A stretch of DNA of 64,000 nt from NCBI RefSeq assembly GCF_020520425.1, contig NC_079487.1:44895219-44959218 (forward strand). Direction: 5' to 3'. Positions 33,948 to 45,689 of this stretch are shown one piece after another. The number at the start of each line of letters is the position of its first letter. The first letter of the stretch is position 1. The notes under the pieces were generated by a model. The model was not told the origin of the DNA, ran no database searches, and was given only the letters and a program-made list of their open reading frames with translations. A program made the translations under genes and the position numbers. Source of the stretch: Spinacia oleracea (taxonomy: Eukaryota > Streptophyta > Magnoliopsida > Caryophyllales > Amaranthaceae).

Positions 33948-34480
33948 GATCACTACCACCAATGAGGAAAATAGTTCCTCACTAGTGAAATATGGTGTGA
34001 ATAAAAAAGTTTACCAACTACACCAATGAGAAGATGGAAAAGAGTTCACGAGGATTCGGAAAAAAAACCGCGCGGCGTTCTGCCTCACATATTTTCTCAC
34101 GCCTTGGCCCTTGTGCAGAATGGGGACCACATGTATCAGTACCAGCAGGACTTTTATCATTTTGTTGCTGCAAGAAGACTAAAACGACGAGTACAAGATA
34201 TTGCATGTACCCAACAAACCTAAAACGCAACATCTAAAGTTGAATCAGTTTGTTTTTACTTTAAATTGTACTTTTACAATAGCTATTTTTAGTCAGCAAT
34301 CATTGTGGTGGGGTGTAATGAACAGTAGAAGTTAGAGAGTGGTGAATTTTTTTTTTAGTTTATTGGTGGGATAAATTTTTGTACATAAATTTTATTTGTG
34401 AGGAAAATGATAGGGAGGAGTAAGAAAGAGGTTGAGAGAGAGTGGTAAGCTTTTTTTTTCCCTCATTGGTGAGAGTGCTC
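33948..34480. mobile_element. Tourist-like (PIF/Harbinger) MITE upstream of the glutaredoxin-like gene
   Basis: 533 bp flanked by TTA at 33,945-33,947 and 34,481-34,483. Inverted ends GATCACTACCACCAATGAGG and, on the other strand, GAGCACTCTCACCAATGAGG. TTA duplications with such ends indicate PIF/Harbinger. No transposase is encoded. Confidence 0.65.
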
Positions 34481-34552
34481 TTAGGATTACACGAATATTG
34501 TAAAAATATATTATATCGTGTTTTCAGGGATAGGGACTCTGTTACTGTACCT

Positions 34553-34559
34553 TATAAAG
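34553..34559 (+). promoter_or_regulatory. TATA box of the glutaredoxin-like gene
   Basis: TATAAAG in ACCTTATAAAGACTAAAG, 130 bp before the ATG, leaving room for a leader of about 100 bases. It lies 70 bp after the Tourist-like MITE. Confidence 0.55.
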
Positions 34560-34684
34560 ACTAAAGAGTCCTGAAGGGTATGCAAATTTCTTAGAAAACC
34601 CTGAAATTTGCAAACTTTTTTCCCAATTTCTGTTAAAAATCAGAGCTTTTTCATATTGGTTGCGTTTATTTTCTGTCGATTTCA

Positions 34685-35977
34685 ATGGGGTGTTCAGCAT
34701 CGAGGCTCGATACTCTTCTGGCAAAAGCCATTGAAGACCCTTCTTTTTCTCTCTCCTCTCATCATTCTTCCTTTTCGTCTTCTTCTCCCTCAACAAACGC
34801 CGTTCCTTCTTCTTCTTCAACATCGTGTTCTTCAACTTCTACTTATGCAAATTCTTCTGCAATTTCAAAACCTCGTTCTCTTTCAACTCCGTTAGTTCAC
34901 CACCCTGCGGTTCGAAAAGGCGATACCCACCACCTTGTTTCGCTCACCTCCACCACTTACGGCTCTCTAATCGTCGTCGACAACCACCCCACCTCCGTTG
35001 ACGGTGGTGATTTCTCCGGGAAGTCGTCGCCGGACTCTGTGATCAACACATGGGAACTTATGGAAGGGCTTGAGGAGGAGGCAGAGGAGGGGTTTAATCA
35101 TGATTTTGGTAACGATTTAAAGCTTAAGTCTTTGAATTCTTGTGATTTTGATGATGCCCAGAAAAAACCCACTTTGAGATTAGGTTTAAATTTAAGTGAT
35201 TCTGTGAAAAAATTAAGTGACTCCTATGTGTTTGTTGAAATGCCTCAACGAAGAGTTGAGGAAGGGGAGTTGGATTCTAACCTAAATTCGAAACCTTTGT
35301 GGCAACTTTTGTCTGAGGAGTCACTCCTATCTAAAATGGACCCTAATGTTGCTTCTAGCTATCAAAGGGCATTATCATCTCAAAGTTTGGGTTATAATTC
35401 ATCTATGCGGATGAATAAGTCGGTGGATTCGAGTCCGTTTACTCCTAAAGTCACCAAGTGTGTGGATTCTAGTGCCGTGGTCTCGAAATTATGTGGTGAT
35501 GATAGTGCTGGGAAGGTGGCTGGTTGTGAGGACAAAATTGTGCTTTATTATACCAGTGTGAGAGGGATTAGGAAGACTTATGAAGATTGTAGCGCGGTTC
35601 GATTGATACTTAGAGGGTGTAGGGTTATGGTAGATGAGAAAGATATTTCTATGGATTCAAATTTTAAGAAGGAATTACAAAGTGCACTTGGTGGAAAAGC
35701 ATTTAGTTTGCCTCAACTGTTTATTAGAGGGAAGCATGTAGGAGGTCCTGATTATGTCAAGCAGTTGCACGAAACCGGAGAGTTGGAGAGGCTTTTGGAT
35801 GGATTTCCGATTCAAGATTGTGGGTTTGAATGTGAGGGGTGTGGTGATGCGAGGTTTATTCCTTGCTCGAATTGTTATGGAAGCCGGAAGGTTTTTCAAG
35901 AAGAGGAAGGAAGAACTAGAAGGTGCCCTGACTGCAATGAGAATGGGTTAGTTCGTTGTCCTGGTTGTTGCTCGTGA
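34685..35977 (+). CDS. glutaredoxin-domain protein with N-myristoylation motif and CXXC-rich tail
   Basis: A 430-residue, intronless protein of the plant family of At5g39865/At3g28850. Residues 1-7, MGCSASR, suit N-myristoylation at Gly2 and acylation at Cys3, suggesting membrane anchoring. Residues 20-65 are Ser-rich. The glutaredoxin-like domain spans about 283-375 (KIVLYYTSVRGIRKTYEDC to LLDGFP). The usual CPYC/CCxx active site is replaced by SVRGIRKTYEDC, with only Cys302 nearby. The GSH-side features LPQLFIRGKHVGG are kept. The C-terminus has paired cysteines at 383/386, 394/397, 414/417 and 425/428, a DnaJ-like zinc-binding pattern. Classical disulfide reductase activity is doubtful; a scaffold or metal-binding role is possible. 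The start is the first ATG after a TATA box. Confidence 0.9.
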   Translation: MGCSASRLDTLLAKAIEDPSFSLSSHHSSFSSSSPSTNAVPSSSSTSCSSTSTYANSSAISKPRSLSTPLVHHPAVRKGDTHHLVSLTSTTYGSLIVVDNHPTSVDGGDFSGKSSPDSVINTWELMEGLEEEAEEGFNHDFGNDLKLKSLNSCDFDDAQKKPTLRLGLNLSDSVKKLSDSYVFVEMPQRRVEEGELDSNLNSKPLWQLLSEESLLSKMDPNVASSYQRALSSQSLGYNSSMRMNKSVDSSPFTPKVTKCVDSSAVVSKLCGDDSAGKVAGCEDKIVLYYTSVRGIRKTYEDCSAVRLILRGCRVMVDEKDISMDSNFKKELQSALGGKAFSLPQLFIRGKHVGGPDYVKQLHETGELERLLDGFPIQDCGFECEGCGDARFIPCSNCYGSRKVFQEEEGRTRRCPDCNENGLVRCPGCCS

Positions 35978-37639
35978 ATGGTGATTCTGCTTCATTCATT
36001 TTTACTACGAAACTTCCTCAGTTTCTTGGTAGTAATCACTTCTTTTCACTATATTTTAATGCCTAGGTCTGAATTATATCCTTTATTCTTTATCTATCAA
36101 TATCTTTTGTCATTGGATGCATTGCCACATTGTTCATTTTTCTCGTTGTGTAAATTTGTAGCGAAGGCTAATGAATCAATTCTCTAAGATTCTCCAATCT
36201 TTTATCTCAATGTGTCTGTTTTATTGCATAATTCATTGTAGTAGTAGTAGTAGCCAGTAGGGATGCGATCATGTGGAGTACTTGTTAGTTTAAGATTGAT
36301 GTGCACGAGTAAAGGATTTGCTAGTTGTTGGGTCAATATTATCAAATATCGCATTGCTAGAATGAAGGGGCAAGTATGGTGGAACCAAAATAGTTTGTTA
36401 AAGAAACAAGTACTCTGTATTTGGTAAACAGGAGTAAGATAGTTTACGCAACTTAATGTTTTCTTTGAATTATGCAGAGAGAGTAGTTTCGTTTCATTTG
36501 ATAATGTGGTCCTATTCTTGCCTAGAGAGTAATACCTAAAGGGTCACCTCATGCTTGCTGTTAGTCATAATTCTATTTGTGCTGATTCATACTACCATAC
36601 CCTTTGCTCTTGCATTTGTTTTGGTGGTACTGGTAACATCATGTTTGTCAAGCCGAGCTTATAAATTTCCTTTATTATTCCTCAACTCTACTTGTGCAAA
36701 CTTGAGTGGCTCACTGCCATTCATTTTTTATTCGGTTTCTACTTTCTAGTGTGGTTATTCGATTAGGCATGAAGTAAAGCTGGATGTGGTTATTGTGACT
36801 CTAGTGCTTAGCATTTTCTGTATTAGTAAAGCGAATTCTGGATATCACAATGATGTTGTGATTAGAAGTTTAAAAGATTGGAAATTATGAATATTTGCCA
36901 TTAGGGTAGGTAGTTGTTATTATGTGTTGCATAGTCCATAAGCTATGGTAGGGTATTTTGCTGGAGAAAAGGGGCCTATTGTCTTATATCGATTTGATGG
37001 AAGTCAGCCTTAATTATGATGATATGAAAAACCTTGTCATTTTGAATTGAGTGGTCCTATTTTTGCCTAAAGATAGATTGCTTTTGGTAGAGCATTGTGT
37101 GTCTCCATCTGCCTTGTTGAAAGAAGTAATGGCCTGAAAGTTGGGCAAGAGGCGAAATTAGGACGTTTTGCTCCTTGTTATGTCTAGCTTTTTAGGCAAA
37201 TAGAGCCACTGTACAGTTACGTAGGTTGTTTTAACCACGATACCTGATTACTGTCGCAGTACCTGTGAATCTATGATGGATTACATTACCATGCACGGCT
37301 CTAGGATTAATCTTGGATTAGTAAAGAGAGTTGTCGTTTGTCCTTGCAAATAAGAATAAGACTAGAGATTTGTCAATTACTATTCCTCAACTAGATTTGC
37401 TGCATGTTTAAGTGCCTTTGTCCTACACCCATAATTCTCAGGTTTTGGTTGTTTAAATGAAGTTGGCAACTTGCAATGCCATATACAGATTACAGAGTAC
37501 TCCGTGTGAGTTAAAGCACAAAGTTTGTTTGTAACAAAAACCTGAACTGCACACTTGCAGAGCAGACTGCAAAGTTTTGAGAGGCTAGCAGTCAAGTGTC
37601 GGGTGCTCTCAGGTCTGAGGAAGTCTTTATCTATACTAG
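35978..37639. other. 3' flank and intergenic sequence
   Basis: The first few hundred bases are probably the 3' UTR of the glutaredoxin-like gene. A short GTA microsatellite lies near 36,238-36,252. No other gene recognised. Confidence 0.5.
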
Positions 37640-37661
37640 GTATACCATTTAAATGGTATAC
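37640..37661. repeat. 22-bp perfect palindrome, left copy
   Basis: A self-complementary run centred on ATTTAAAT with GTATACC arms. The identical 22 bp recur at 48,980-49,001. See findings. Confidence 0.8.
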
Positions 37662-38680
37662 TAGTAATAAAATAATAATATCTATAATAGTGGGGCAAAA
37701 GCAATGCAAAAAGAAAAGTAAAAATGTTATTCCTGTGAGCGCCAAAAAAAAAGTTAGAGAGAGACTGAAATTTCCATTTTGCGCCATCAGCCAAAATACC
37801 CAAAATTGAGCGCCATAACCACAAACTTTCAACAAATATCCAAACCCTTCATAGCTTTCTCTCTCCTTCTTCAGAACCGGAAAAAACATCAATCTCTTGA
37901 TTTCAAATTTGAGTTGCAGTTTTCTTAAACAAGAATATTTGATTCAACATCAACAGCGGAGGGTGGGAAAACAGTGAAAGAATTTCCCGGCAAGGTTTCC
38001 CTCTTTCTCTCTTCAGATTATCGATTTCATGCCATCTGATTGAATGGTGTTAATATGGTACGTTGTGATTTTGGTTTTTATTTGCGCATGTATATTCGCA
38101 CATCACTAATTTTGACGAATTTTCCCCAGTCATTAAGATTTTAGGGTTTCTGGGGATTCCTGTTTGTCAAATTTGTTTTTTTTAATGGAGTTTTCTGTCC
38201 TTTTTAGTGTTAGGGTCTGCGGTTCGAGCTAGTTTTGATTAATCCGAGTTACAATGGGTTGGAAATGGATATTTTGCCATACAATGAAGTTTTGAAATTT
38301 TAATTTCCGTAGTTTTAGACCCAACACTTGAATAAAATAAGGGGTCAATGGTGCTTTAATTGAGGCCAGTTTAGTGATTTTGGTTATTGTGTTTCTTCTA
38401 GATCTAATAGGATAGAATTGCAAAGGATAATATTGCTAATTAGGTGACTTTATTTGCAATTGAAGAATTCATGATTTTGGTTAATGCATCTATTTGTTGG
38501 TCTTTTATTAAAGTATAATATGAGATGCTAGTGTTGTTTGTGTGTTGGCGCTATTAACAACTGTAAAGATTAGGTGACTTGGGTTGATTAGCACGAACCC
38601 ATAGTTCACTATGATAACATTAAGAAGAAAATCTTGTATGAGTTTACCCTTATGTCATATATATGAATAAATAAAGATGG
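37662..38680 (+). other. possible promoter and first exon of an unidentified transcript
   Basis: About 37,830-38,056 looks like a plant 5' leader: CT-rich TTTCTCTCTCCTTCTTCAG, then GTGTTAATATG followed by a GT donor (GTACGTTG). No downstream coding exon could be matched, so the gene is not established. The rest is A/T-rich and intron-like. Confidence 0.2.
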
Positions 38681-38690
38681 TTTTCCTTTC

Positions 38691-40241
38691 GAGTAAATAG
38701 GTCTGGAGGTCCCTAAACTTTGCCAAAAGGAGCAGTTAGGTCCCTCAAGTTTCAAAAGGAGCATTTAGGTCCCTCAAAATGGATGGAAACCGCTGCTTTT
38801 TTACTTCTGTTACTAACGTCTGTTAAATGAATTAAAAATAAAGGCAAATTAATATAAAGGGCAGAAAAGGACAAAATAACAGTTACTTTTACATATTAAC
38901 AATAATTAAATAAAGGGAAACCCTTTTAAGTTAGCTTTTTACAAAAAACTAGCAGTTCAAAGTATTTAACAAGGCCATTTGTACCCAAATTATTCAACAC
39001 TTAATAAAATAAAATAAAGGATCAACGCTTCCTACTAATCAAATCCCCCAAATTAACACACCCAACAAGCATAGGTTAATCAACAACATTTCTCAGAGAC
39101 AATTTATCAAACACCTTGTGTGCACACCCAAGTAACTTACATTTCCGATAAAATTCATCCGAGCTCAAACCCATAAACTCCATGCATCATCATCATCTTC
39201 AATCTCATGTTTAATCAGCAAGTCAGCAACTCATACATGAAATCTAACGAGCCTACGACTAATGAGGCAATATTAGGTACTTCCGTTTTTCTACAGTCTA
39301 ATGAGTGTCAATTTGTCTTAGAGTTTGCCTAGAGTTAGTGTAAAATGTGATACTTTACAACTAAGGTGTGTTTTGGGAGCTTTGTAAGGCCGTAAGGATT
39401 TGCATCTCCACCAAGTCAATATGTCGTACTTAATTTTAGGATAATGCAACACCCTTATGGGTTGTATATAAGGAGCTAATACTTGCTATCACATTTGGTA
39501 TCATAGATTGGTAGGAGAAAAAGATAATGAGCCTCTGAGTGTTGGCATCACACCCTTCAATATAATCTGTTTAATTTTGCAAATTTATTTCTATTGTGGG
39601 TTTGCCTTGTCTCCGTTTTTTAGGCTTAAGCATTGAGGGCAATGACAAATGTGAAATTACAATGGAATTGTTGGAGAAATCCAGAAATTAAGAAAGAGAA
39701 GCAGATTGAAGAGAATCCATAATAAAAGATGAGAGAGAAAGAGAGAGAAAAAAGGTAGAAGAAGAACTAGTGGTAGTAGCAGACATCTGGGAGAAGAGAA
39801 TTTGAAACTTTAGAGTTGTGGAAGAACAACAATTAGCTGAAGTTTATGGCGATAATTGCTGAAAATTTGGAGTAAATTTGCTTGGGTTACTCACTAAATT
39901 CGATTTGATTAGGAAGAGTTGTGGAAAAACCTAGAAAAGGGGAATATAAAGGGTGAAACGTGTAAATGGGGAAAAAGCCATATGAAAAAGCTAAGTAAGT
40001 TGAAAAAGCTAAGTCATAATTAAAATCAGCTGTTTTCATTTATTTATACACGTGTAAATTAATTTTCCTTTTCTTTAAAGCGGTTTTATTATTATTTTAT
40101 TAAACTTAACAGAAAATGAAACGGTGTTAACAAAAGTAGCTGGTTCCATCCATTTTGAGGGACTAAAATGCTCCTTTTGAAACTTGAGGGACTTAACTGC
40201 TCCTTTTGCCAAAGTTTAGGGACCTCCAGTATAGTTTACTC
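38691..40241. mobile_element. Mutator-like element 1, non-autonomous
   Basis: 1551 bp with terminal inverted repeats of about 115 bp. The ends are GAGTAAATAGGTCTGGAGG and, reversed, GAGTAAACTATACTGGAGG. Both arms contain GGTCCCTAAACTTTG and GGAGCA words. Exact 10-bp target duplications, TTTTCCTTTC, flank it at 38,681-38,690 and 40,242-40,251. Long inverted repeats plus a 9-11 bp duplication identify a Mutator-like element. No transposase frame is present. Confidence 0.85.
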
Positions 40242-40416
40242 TTTTCCTTTCAAAAGTGAGTACTCATTTTCTGGCATCAACTGATTGTGTGCACTAGCAT
40301 TTCCTATTTTTTCATCAGAAAATGGATAATATTATTGTGTTCCATTATTACATATAGTCTGTAAGAACAATATGACACTTTATTTCCAACATCTTGCCTA
40401 TGGACTATGTTACCGG

Positions 40417-40764
40417 ACGCGGATACATTATATCCAACACGTGTACGTGCGTGCCTAATATCCGACTACAGTCTACAGGTAACATAGTCTAAGGATACAT
40501 GCACAAGAACAGCTAGCATGATTTGTATTTGTAAGTTCAAGAGGAACAAATTGAAAAGAAAGGAAGAGTATTCACCATTGGTCTTTACATAAACATTGGC
40601 CATCTTTGAAATGATGGAAACAATTTCGATCTCTCGCAATGATCTCCCTGTTGAAGATCTTTGATATGAGCTTTGTAGCTGAATGACAATATTCACATAC
40701 CTTTAAGTTCTTAACAATCCTAATCATTGTCCCGTGTTTCTTGTTAATCAACGCGGATACATTA
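40417..40764. repeat. 14-bp direct repeats bracketing a pseudogene fragment
   Basis: ACGCGGATACATTA occurs at 40,417-40,430 and 40,751-40,764. Between them are the PPR-DYW fragment and an inverted pair TGGACTATGTTACC / GGTAACATAGTCTA (about 40,401 and 40,478). Confidence 0.7.
40572..40754 (-). pseudogene. PPR protein DYW-domain C-terminal fragment
   Basis: About 60 residues ending in TGA at 40,572. The sequence INKKHGTMIRIVKNLKVCEY, then CHSATKLISKIFNREIIARD, then RNCFHHFKDGQCLCKDQW is the end of a DYW-type pentatricopeptide-repeat protein, the organellar RNA C-to-U editing factors. The zinc-binding CxxCH and the HHF/CxC residues are visible. The final triplet is DQW rather than DYW. Full proteins exceed 500 residues; no repeats lie upstream, so this is a stranded fragment that cannot encode an editing factor. 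Confidence 0.8.
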
Positions 40765-41649
40765 AGGTCTTCTTGTTCTTATTTCTATTCTAATGGGGTT
40801 GCACATAGTTTCAAGAGCATATTTTTCTGGTTGGAGTGATGAAAATCATCTGAGTGATGAAAATGCGCCAAAAAATTATAGTTGAGTACCAAATTCATTT
40901 ACTATCTTGTGAAATGCTATTGAAAATTTAGAGTTGAATATCAAGTTTATTTACTATCTTGTAAATCGGTTTTGTGAATTGGAGTTGAGTACAAAATTCA
41001 TTTACTATCTTGTAAAATGGTATTGCAAATTTAGCTTTTCTTACATAATTTCAATTTCAAAACATTCCAAGTCCAAAACTCCAACTCCTAATTCAAAACT
41101 TCACAAGTTCAATATTCACAATTTCCAATTCAAAGTTACAATATTCCAATCCTCGAGTCCAAATCCCGAATTTGGATTCCAAATCAAGTTCACATATATT
41201 ACAAGCCACATTTACAAAATCCGATACCAAATCGAACTCCGAGACACGTTTCCAATCAAAATCATGTATCAATTTGCAAAAACGGGCGTCGACCCCAAAC
41301 CTCAGAAAACCCGAGCCCTAGTTTTGAGATTGAGCCAAGATGAAGGCAAGCAAACTATGATATTGGTCCAATAAATCTGATCTTATAAGATACTAATTCA
41401 AAACACAAGCTAAGTATATAATTGTAGACACCAAATTGTAGCTCCCCTAAGTTCCTATGACGATATCGCCAATTTGTTTGCGCGATTGATCTTTAAGTGC
41501 AAGCGACCGATTGGAAATGACATAATTCGACAAAGAAAATTTTAGATTATATTGGAAATTTGGTGTTAAACCCCAATTTATTTATTATCTTTAAAATGGT
41601 TTTTCAAATTTATATTTATAGTTAAGTACCAAATTCATGAAGAACACTA

Positions 41650-41811
41650 TGAACTGGTATTGAAAAGTTGGAGTTGAGTACCAAATAATTGTAGTTTGAT
41701 CAATAAAGAAACATATAATACAATTTGGTATGAACTGGTATTGAAAATTTGGAGTTGAGTACCAAATAATTGTAGTTTGATCAATAAAGAAACATATAAT
41801 ACAATTTGGTA
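41650..41811. repeat. 81-bp tandem duplication
   Basis: Two almost identical copies with an 81-bp period, starting at GAACTGGTATTGAAAA near 41,651 and 41,732. Confidence 0.85.
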
Positions 41812-42996
41812 TAAGCTAAGTGTATGATTCAATATGGTCTTATAAATTTTTGTATGACTCGTAAGATAATTATACTCCCTGTGTTCTATAATGTTTCTCG
41901 TGTTTACTATTCATATGGTCAACGTTTAAAAACTTTGATCGTAATTAGTAGTACAGATAACAAAAAGAATATTAAAATTGTGTGTTCATATTGGATTCTT
42001 TTCAATGTAAATTTTCTAAATATCTATTTTTTTTAATAATTTTTACTAATGGTCAAGGTTGCATTGGAGACTGCTTATATATAATGACACGTGCAAACTA
42101 TGATATTAATCCAATAAATATAATTTTATAAGATATTAATTCAAAACATAAACTAAGTATATAATTATCGGCACCACAATTGTGTTTCCTCGAAATTCCT
42201 ACGACGACACCGTTAATAGATTTGAGAGATTGATCTCTAAGTGCAAGCAACTGATTGCAAAGGACGTATTCAATTCAATTATGAATGTGCCTATTAAGGA
42301 AAATGGTATTGCGTACCAAATTTATTTCGTATTCTTATAAAATGGTATTGGAAAACTACAACTCGTTTGTGTTTCAATATCCATTTATTTGTACCTTTTT
42401 GAGGATAAATTTCAAATTTTGAAATTAATTAAGATCATTGATGGATATTTTTTAATTATTGTAAGGAAGATTTCAATTTGAATGAGCCTATTAAGGAAAA
42501 TGATATTGAGTAATCGGAGTTGAGTACCAAATTTATTTCGTATATTGTAAAATGGTATTGGAAATTTTATAATATGGTAAATGGCACCCTTAATTAATAA
42601 CAAAAGTACCAATCTGATTCAAGTGATAAGAATGATACTTATTACTGCCTAGAAAAGTTATTTAGGGTTACTTATATTTGTTTGCATTACAGAATATAAG
42701 TGTATGTTTAGTTATTAAACGTATAACAAGTCGATTTTCTAAACATCTAAGTTAATCTCTATCATAGCAAGATATGAATCTACAATTCAAGATGCTTCAT
42801 AGCAAGATGTGAATTTGTAACTATGAAAATGCAGTGTTACTACAGTGTTCTTGATTATGTTCAAATTCATAACAATCTAAATTTCAAGATTCTTCATAGC
42901 AAGATGTGAATTTGTTGCGCTCTCAATTTCACCATCCCGTCAATCTGTGTGACCTGCTTTGCCTATTTCATAAGTCTTATATATATAATAATTTCT

Positions 42997-43022
42997 CACG
43001 CATCGCGTGCATATAAGACTAG
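42997..43022 (+). mobile_element. Helitron-like 3' terminus
   Basis: A hairpin (CACGC, ATC, GCGTG) is followed nine bases later by CTAG and T. This fits the 3' end of plant Helitrons. The 5' end is not identified. Confidence 0.55.
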
Positions 43023-44640
43023 TTATTTATAAGAAACCAAACTATGATCTTATAAGGTAATGATTCAAAACATAAAGTAATTATACAATTTTAGACAAAA
43101 CATTTATCTCCCCGAAAGTCCTACGACGGTACGACCACTAGACTTGAGAGATTGATCTCCAAGTGCAAGCGATTTTCGATTTAATTATGAACTTTCGTTC
43201 AAAATTCGAGCACAAATTCCAAGTCAAGCACAATTCCAATTTCAAAATATTCCAAATTCAAAATTCCAATTTATGTTCCCAATTCAAAGTTATGATACTC
43301 GAGTCCAAATCCTGATTTCGAACCCCAATTCAAGTTTAAATAAATTTCAAAGCTTCAATTACGAAATTCGATACTAAAATTTAACTCCGGAAAACATTTC
43401 CATTGCAAAAACAAGCGCCGACCCCTAACCCGACCAAATTCAAGCCCCGGTTTCAAAACGCGAATAAAAAGCAATCACGAGAAGTATTGTAAATTGAAAT
43501 CGCATAAATTTACCATTCATACTATTCCAAGTTTAGATTGTTCACATTTTTTTTGCCAAACTTCAACTCGTTTGTGTTTCAATATTTATTTAATTGCAAT
43601 TTTTGAGGATGAAGAAATTTTTATTAAGATCAAAGTGGATTGTTGATTATTGTAAGGAAGATTTCATTTCATGTGTCAATTGAGGCGAGCAAAGAGTGAG
43701 CCAAAAGGGGATAATGGTATTGAAAAATTGGAGTTGAATATCAAATTCATTTACTATCTTGTAAAATGGTTTTGACTACTTGGAGTTGAATACCAAATTT
43801 ATTTGGTATCTTATAAAATGGTATTGGAACTTTTGGTACAATTTTCCAAATTTATAACGCTACCAAAGGTCATAGTTTGGCACTCACAAGTCAACTACCG
43901 GTAATTAGAAATTTGGACTTGGGTACCAATTTAGTTACTATGGTGTAAATGGTATTGTAAATTTGGAGTTAAGTACCAAATAACTTGTGACTTATGATAG
44001 TCAATTATCTTGTGTCGAAAACATAAAAGATAATCATACGATAAAACTCAAAATGAAGTAAATATGATGTTCTAAACATCTAAATTATATTATTTATATG
44101 CAAATTAAACAAACTATGATATCACTCCAATAAATACGATCTTAAAAAATATTAGTCCACTTTCGGTTCCTAATTCAATACTCCACAAGTACAATATCCG
44201 CAATTTCCATTCAAAGTTATGATATTCCAATCCTCGAGTCCAAATCACGATTCCTGATCCCAATTCAAGTTCACATACATTTACAAATTTCTCTTACAAA
44301 ATCTGATACCAAAATCGAACTATGAGGCTCGTTTCCAATCAAAATTTGTATCAAATTCCAAAATCGGGCGCCAACCCCAAACCTGAGAAAACCCAAGCCC
44401 CGGTTTTGAAACCCGAACAAAAAGAAATCCTGAGAAGGATTGTTGATCTTTGTAAGGAACGATTGAGCCAAAGGGGGGAGCAAGAGAGATGAATTGTTGA
44501 TCATTGTAAGGAACGATTAAGCCAAAATGGGGGAAATGGTATTGGAAATTTGGATTTGAGTACCAAATTTATTTACCATCTTGTAAAATGGTATTGAAAA
44601 TTTAAATTTGAGTCAATTCATTTACTATCTTGCAAAATGG

Positions 44641-44746
44641 TATTGAAAAATTCAAATTGAAGTACCAAATTCATTTACTATCTTGTAAATTGGTATTGAA
44701 AAATTCAAATTGAAGTACCAAATTCATTTACTATCTTGTAAACTGG
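44641..44746. repeat. 53-bp tandem duplication
   Basis: Two near-identical units, TATTGAAAAATTCAAATTGA and following bases, starting at 44,641 and 44,694. This is the clearest view of the unit of the surrounding repeat field. Confidence 0.85.
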
Positions 44747-45506
44747 TATTGGGAATTTGGAGTTGAGTACAAATTAACTTGGACTGATGATAGTCAATTA
44801 TTTTGTGTCAAAAACATAAAAGATAATCATATTACTCAAAAAAGTCATAATGAAGCAAACATGATGTTCTAAAATTCTAAATTTATTACTTATACGAAGA
44901 AAAAAAATATGATATTAATTAATCTAATAAAATATGATCGATCTTATAAAATATTATAAACAAACGTGATATTATACGACTCGTAATGAAAAAAAACTAT
45001 GATATATTTATGTTATATGAATCATAATTGCAGTTTGATCAATAAATAAACATAGGCTACATACTCCATATATCACTATATGAATAATCTACATTTTCCA
45101 CTAAAATAAACACATGGACTGACACATGTCGATGAAAATTTGGTGTTAAGCACCAATTAATTTGGTGTTGAGAACCAATTCATTTGGTGTCAAGCACCAA
45201 CTGAAGATTCGAATTCATTTGAACGATCCAATTAGGGCAATCAACGATCAAGCCAAAAAGGAAGAATGGTATGGACAATTTAGAGTCGTTACCAAATTGA
45301 TTTATTATCTTGAAAAACGGTATTGAATATTTGGAGTTGATTTATTTGGTATCATGTAAAATTGTATTGAAAATTTGGTACCAACAACATAGTTTGGTAC
45401 TCACAATTCAACGTGGTTTGGTACTCAACTACTCACTTAAGATCCCACCTGACACACAAAGGAAAACAAATGCAGTCACAAAATAATCGAGTATCAAGAG
45501 AAACTG

Positions 45507-45570
45507 AACAATATATCGATTTCAATGACTTCAAAATAAACAATATATCGATTTCAATGACTTCAAAATT
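45507..45570. repeat. 32-bp tandem duplication
   Basis: AACAATATATCGATTTCAAT and following bases are repeated at 45,507 and 45,539. Confidence 0.85.
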
Positions 45571-45689
45571 TTATGAAATAAAGGGTATGAACATCAAGTT
45601 GACTGGTTCTCCAGTAAAGCTATGAACATTTCTGACCTTCAAAATCTCATGTAAATAGCATGAAAGATTCTGAAATAAATTTAACTGAT

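Larger units (their letters stand above)
40850..45440. repeat. field of degenerate 53-bp-type repeats
   Basis: Words such as GGAGTTGAGTACCAAATTCA, TTTACTATCTTGTAAAATGG and TATTGAAAATTTGG recur dozens of times in one orientation. In places they are in tandem with a 53-bp period. A longer block, roughly 150 bp, with TTCAAAACA, CTCCCC and GAGATTGATCTCTAAGTGCA recurs near 41,370-41,520, 42,105-42,250 and 43,030-43,170. A second block of short AATTCCAA/TTCAAAAT words occurs at 41,040-41,340, 43,200-43,450 and 44,160-44,420. No protein is supported. Confidence 0.75.

Noticed and set aside
37380..37892. 170-residue minus-strand frame
   Set aside because: Composition is hydrophobic and irregular, no family is recognisable, and it runs through the 22-bp palindrome and A/T-rich DNA.
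40466..40696. 76-residue minus-strand frame over the PPR fragment
   Set aside because: It is the wrong frame; the DYW motif is in the neighbouring frame.
41873..42110. Stowaway-like start TACTCCCTGTGTTCTATAATG
   Set aside because: No matching inverted end or second TA border was found; at best it is a truncated MITE.
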